From an uncultured Paenalcaligenes sp. (GTDB lineage: Bacteria; Pseudomonadota; Gammaproteobacteria; Burkholderiales; Burkholderiaceae_B), in the NCBI GenBank assembly GCA_947632305.1, contig CANROS010000013.1, positions 1-35,551 on the forward strand: a stretch of 35,551 bases of DNA, given 5' to 3'. This document shows, piece after piece, positions 33,133-35,551 of this stretch. The first letter of the stretch is position 1; every line of letters starts with the position of its first letter. The translations under genes were made by a program, and so were the position numbers. The notes under the pieces are model-generated. The model had not been told where the DNA came from, made no database searches, and saw only the letters and a program-made list of their open reading frames with translations.

Positions 33133-33612
33133 ATGCAACGGGTCAACAAACCTACTCAAACTGTAAAGCAAACCCAAACAGTTGATAATCAAACAGAAAC
33201 AGAAGCCATCGTACTAACACCAGAGCAGCGAGCTCGATTAGCAAAACGCTCTTCTCTAGGTATAGTACGGATCCTAGCTGCGCAAGCGCTTTTGGCTTTG
33301 GTCGTGGTTTTAATATCGTGGTGGCTAGGCGGTACAGAAGCTGCAGCATCCGCGCTAGTTGGTGCAGGGGCGTATTTCTTACCCAATTCCATTTTTGCCG
33401 TGCGATTACTAATTGGGCTGATGGGTGGAGCCAATGCAACGGCTATGTCCTTTTTTTGGGGCGAAGCCTTTAAGTTGGGTTCAGCAATCGCCATCTTGGG
33501 TGTGGCTGCTTGGCAGTTCAGTGACTGGTTAGTATGGCCAGCTCTGCTGTTCGGTTTGATAGGTGTTTTGAAAGGATACGTAGTGCTGCTTGCGTTGGGC
33601 AAGCTGCCTTAA
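33133..33612 (+). CDS. atpI: ATP synthase subunit I (AtpI)
   Basis: This 159-residue membrane protein has a polar Thr/Gln-rich N-terminus of about 45 residues and then four hydrophobic segments: ILAAQALLALVVVLISWW, AASALVGAGAYFLPNSIFAV, MSFFWGEAFKLGSAIAILG, and a final LLFGLIGVLKGYVVLLAL. The SALVGAGAYFLPN stretch is typical of AtpI, an assembly aid for the c-ring in bacteria. Its place as first gene before atpB confirms the call. It has diverged in sequence, as AtpI usually does. A GGAAAG precedes the ATG. Confidence 0.9.
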   Translation: MQRVNKPTQTVKQTQTVDNQTETEAIVLTPEQRARLAKRSSLGIVRILAAQALLALVVVLISWWLGGTEAAASALVGAGAYFLPNSIFAVRLLIGLMGGANATAMSFFWGEAFKLGSAIAILGVAAWQFSDWLVWPALLFGLIGVLKGYVVLLALGKLP

Positions 33613-33653
33613 TAGTTTGGCTTTAGGCCTTTAACATAACAGGGTAATAACAG

Positions 33654-34535
33654 ATGGCTGCCGCAAGTACTAATACGCCTCAGTCAGATTACATCCAGCA
33701 CCACCTTGTGCATTTAAACAGCACTGGTGCCAAGCAGGATGTACTCGCTAATTTCAGCATTATCAACTACGACTCTATTTTTTGGTCGCTACTTACGGGC
33801 CTAATTGCTGTCTACGTTATGTACCGTGCTGCACGCATTGCTACGCCAGGTGTGCCGGGTCGATTCCAAACTGCTGTCGAAATGTTAGTGGGCTGGGTAG
33901 ATGATCAAGCAAAATCCATCGTACAAAATGCTGACTCACGTCAATTTGTAGCGCCTCTAGCAATCACAGTCTTCATTTGGGTCATTCTGATGAACGTACT
34001 CGACTTGTTGCCTGTGGATTTATTGCCTTGGACTTTTGCTGTAACAGGGGTTGGTGCTGAGCTGGGTGATCCTTTGTATTACCACCGCATTTTACCTACA
34101 GCTGACTTAAACGTGCCCATGGGTATGTCGCTTGGTGTGTTGTTACTCACCTTGTACTACGGTATTAAGATCAAAAAGCCCAGTGGTTTCGTTAAAGAAC
34201 TCTTTACTGCTCCCTTCTCCTTTGGTGGGATTGCGGGTGTATTACTAGCTCCATTCAACGTACTCCTTAATTTAATCGAGTACGGTGCTAAGACCGTATC
34301 CCTCGGGATGCGACTATTCGGCAACATGTTTGCTGGTGAATTAGTTTTCATGCTGATCGCTTTGTTGGGTGGAGCATGGACAGGGTTTAATGGTGCAAGC
34401 ATAGGCTTGGGTATTGGCCATGTATTAGCAGGTTCTGTGTGGGCTATTTTCCACATCTTAATTGTGCTTTTACAGGCGTTTATTTTCATGATGCTGACTC
34501 TAGTTTACATAGGTCAAGCTCACGAAAGCCATTAA
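33654..34535 (+). CDS. atpB: F0F1 ATP synthase subunit a
   Basis: This 293-residue polytopic inner-membrane subunit forms the proton half-channels next to the c-ring. The essential Arg is Arg220 in [15 protein letters not shown], and the later [17 protein letters not shown] helix is also typical. The His-rich N-terminus (YIQHHLVHL) and [13 protein letters not shown] helix match proteobacterial subunit a. It follows atpI by 41 bases. The 110-base gap to atpE contains two hairpins and a T-run. Confidence 0.97.
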   Translation: MAAASTNTPQSDYIQHHLVHLNSTGAKQDVLANFSIINYDSIFWSLLTGLIAVYVMYRAARIATPGVPGRFQTAVEMLVGWVDDQAKSIVQNADSRQFVAPLAITVFIWVILMNVLDLLPVDLLPWTFAVTGVGAELGDPLYYHRILPTADLNVPMGMSLGVLLLTLYYGIKIKKPSGFVKELFTAPFSFGGIAGVLLAPFNVLLNLIEYGAKTVSLGMRLFGNMFAGELVFMLIALLGGAWTGFNGASIGLGIGHVLAGSVWAIFHILIVLLQAFIFMMLTLVYIGQAHESH

Positions 34536-34546
34536 TCAGTTTCCGA

Positions 34547-34567
34547 GCCTTGGTCGGTCACCGAGGC
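34547..34567 (+). promoter_or_regulatory. Hairpin in the atpB-atpE gap
   Basis: GCCTTGGT (34547-34554) and ACCGAGGC (34560-34567) form an 8-bp stem with one G-U pair and loop CGGTC. It begins 11 bases after the atpB stop. It may protect or punctuate the atp mRNA between two genes needed in very different amounts; this is inference. Confidence 0.5.
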
Positions 34568-34574
34568 CCGGGAT

Positions 34575-34605
34575 GCAGAATTCTTCTGCTACGCCGTTTT
34601 TTTTT
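34575..34605 (+). terminator. Hairpin plus nine-T run before atpE, possible partial terminator
   Basis: GCAGAA (34575-34580), loop TTC and TTCTGC (34584-34589) form a 6-bp hairpin, followed after TACGCCG by nine T (34597-34605). The 7-base separation makes it a poor classical terminator, and the operon must continue to atpE, so partial termination or RNA processing is more likely than a full stop. Confidence 0.35.
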
Positions 34606-34615
34606 GTAATTTTGA

Positions 34616-34888
<273 letters not shown>

Positions 34889-34957
34889 TTGCGGCGCGGG
34901 TCCGCTGACCCTAAGGCGGACAGGCAGTCGTGAGCGGTGCTCATAAGCGCGCCGCAA
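34889..34957 (+). promoter_or_regulatory. Three-way-junction RNA fold in the atpE-atpF gap
   Basis: An outer 10-bp stem TTGCGGCGCG (34889-34898) with CGCGCCGCAA (34948-34957) encloses two hairpins: GTCCGC (34900-34905) with GCGGAC (34916-34921), and TGAGC (34931-34935) with GCTCA (34939-34943). All stems are perfectly paired. The fold begins right after the atpE stop and ends 69 bases before atpF. It has no T-run, so mRNA stabilisation or processing after atpE is likelier than termination. The function is not known to me. Confidence 0.6.
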
Positions 34958-35026
34958 ACGGCTTGATTAGATGGTGTCAGGTAGCACAATAGTACCGGAC
35001 ACGAGTGGTATATAAGGGAAACGACC

Positions 35027-35497
35027 GTGAATTTAAACGCGACTCTCTTTTTTCAGATGATCGTGTTTTTCGTCTTAGCTTGGTTTACGATGAAATTCGT
35101 ATGGCCTCCTTTGACAAAAGCAATCGATGATCGTCGCCAGAAAATTGCTGATGGTCTAGCTTCTGCTGAAAAAGGCAAAGCTGACTTAGCGCAAGCTCAG
35201 GCACGTATTAGTCTGATGGAAGCATCCGCAAAGTCTGATAACCATTCGCGCTTGGTCGAAGCTGAAAAGCAAGCTACTGCGCTAATCGAACAGGCACGCC
35301 GAGAGGCAGAGGCGGAAAAAGCGCGCATTATTGCGCAAGCTCAACTTGATGCCGCACAAGAGGTGCAACGCTTACGTGATACGTTGCGTGGCGATGTGGC
35401 GGTGTTGGCAGTTAAAGGCGCTGAGCAGATTCTGCAACGCGAAGTTGACTCCAAAGCGCATGCCCAGCTGCTTCAGCAGCTAGAGGCTGAACTTTAA
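35027..35497 (+). CDS. atpF: F0F1 ATP synthase subunit b
   Basis: This 156-residue peripheral-stalk subunit has one N-terminal membrane helix ([20 protein letters not shown]) followed by a long charged, Ala/Glu/Lys-rich helix (about 30-150) that dimerises and reaches up to F1. The length is standard for proteobacteria. The start is GTG 35027 with AAGGG about 8 bases upstream. It is preceded by the folded atpE-atpF gap and followed 14 bases later by atpH. Confidence 0.97.
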   Translation: MNLNATLFFQMIVFFVLAWFTMKFVWPPLTKAIDDRRQKIADGLASAEKGKADLAQAQARISLMEASAKSDNHSRLVEAEKQATALIEQARREAEAEKARIIAQAQLDAAQEVQRLRDTLRGDVAVLAVKGAEQILQREVDSKAHAQLLQQLEAEL

Positions 35498-35511
35498 TCT
35501 GAAGGCAGGCC

Positions 35512-35551
35512 ATGGCTGAACTATCGACTATTGCCAGACCTTACGCTGAGG
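35512..35551 (+). CDS. atpH: F0F1 ATP synthase subunit delta, N-terminus, cut by window edge
   Basis: ATG 35512 opens a frame reading MAELSTIARPYAE up to the right edge. The TIARPYAEA-type beginning is the hallmark of the delta subunit, which joins the b stalk to the top of F1. Gene order after atpF supports it. Only 13 codons are visible. GAAGGCAGG lies upstream as a ribosome site. Confidence 0.9.
   Translation, partial: MAELSTIARPYAE

Overview
The window reads as chromosomal DNA of a betaproteobacterium, most likely of the family Alcaligenaceae (order Burkholderiales). The reasons are the housekeeping neighbourhoods: ubiJ-ubiB beside a Tim44-domain membrane protein, rfaE2 meeting tolC and a Pcm-like methyltransferase tail to tail, folB with ttcA, and an atpIBEF(H) operon start. 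The family call is inference from gene content; no rRNA or tRNA gene is present to anchor it. Stretches I counted by hand are mostly in the mid-40s to about 50% GC, low for many relatives. I saw no insertion sequence, phage gene, CRISPR array or tRNA.

Bases 1-11110 are accessory catabolic DNA in two consecutive forward operons. The first (about 1-5081) holds the end of an ABC amino-acid-type binding protein, a two-subunit Rieske ring-hydroxylating oxygenase, an isochorismatase-fold protein whose catalytic triad is mostly replaced, a short-chain dehydrogenase and a phytoene-desaturase-like flavoprotein. No ferredoxin or reductase gene is present. A hairpin at 5107-5132 may end it. The second (5282-11110) starts just after a perfect 24-bp palindrome and encodes an opine-dehydrogenase-family protein, a 3-hydroxyacyl-CoA-dehydrogenase-family protein, a complete SsuABC/TauABC-type importer and a MarR regulator. 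The simplest reading is uptake and oxidation of an unidentified compound under MarR control. This is the part most likely to hold an undescribed pathway.

Bases 11251-15976 are forward: a Tim44-domain protein, ubiquinone factors UbiJ and UbiB, a ferritin-like diiron protein and the heptose adenylyltransferase RfaE2. From 15973 to 23204 genes run in reverse: TolC, a Pcm-like methyltransferase, then (transcribed right to left from 23.4 kb) btuB-btuF and thiG-thiD-mtnN. btuB is preceded by a cobalamin riboswitch followed by a leader terminator. Divergent from it is metH, the B12-dependent methionine synthase, followed by an XRE/MmyB-type regulator. B12 capture, a B12 enzyme and S-adenosylhomocysteine breakdown are therefore side by side.

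A strong bidirectional terminator (28129-28154) separates these from a reverse operon of M61 peptidase, FolM-like pteridine reductase, folB and ttcA. Only 29 bp beyond its start an enoyl-CoA hydratase gene runs forward, and the window ends in the ATP synthase operon (atpI, atpB, atpE, atpF and the first codons of atpH). The atpB-atpE and atpE-atpF gaps contain notable RNA structures.
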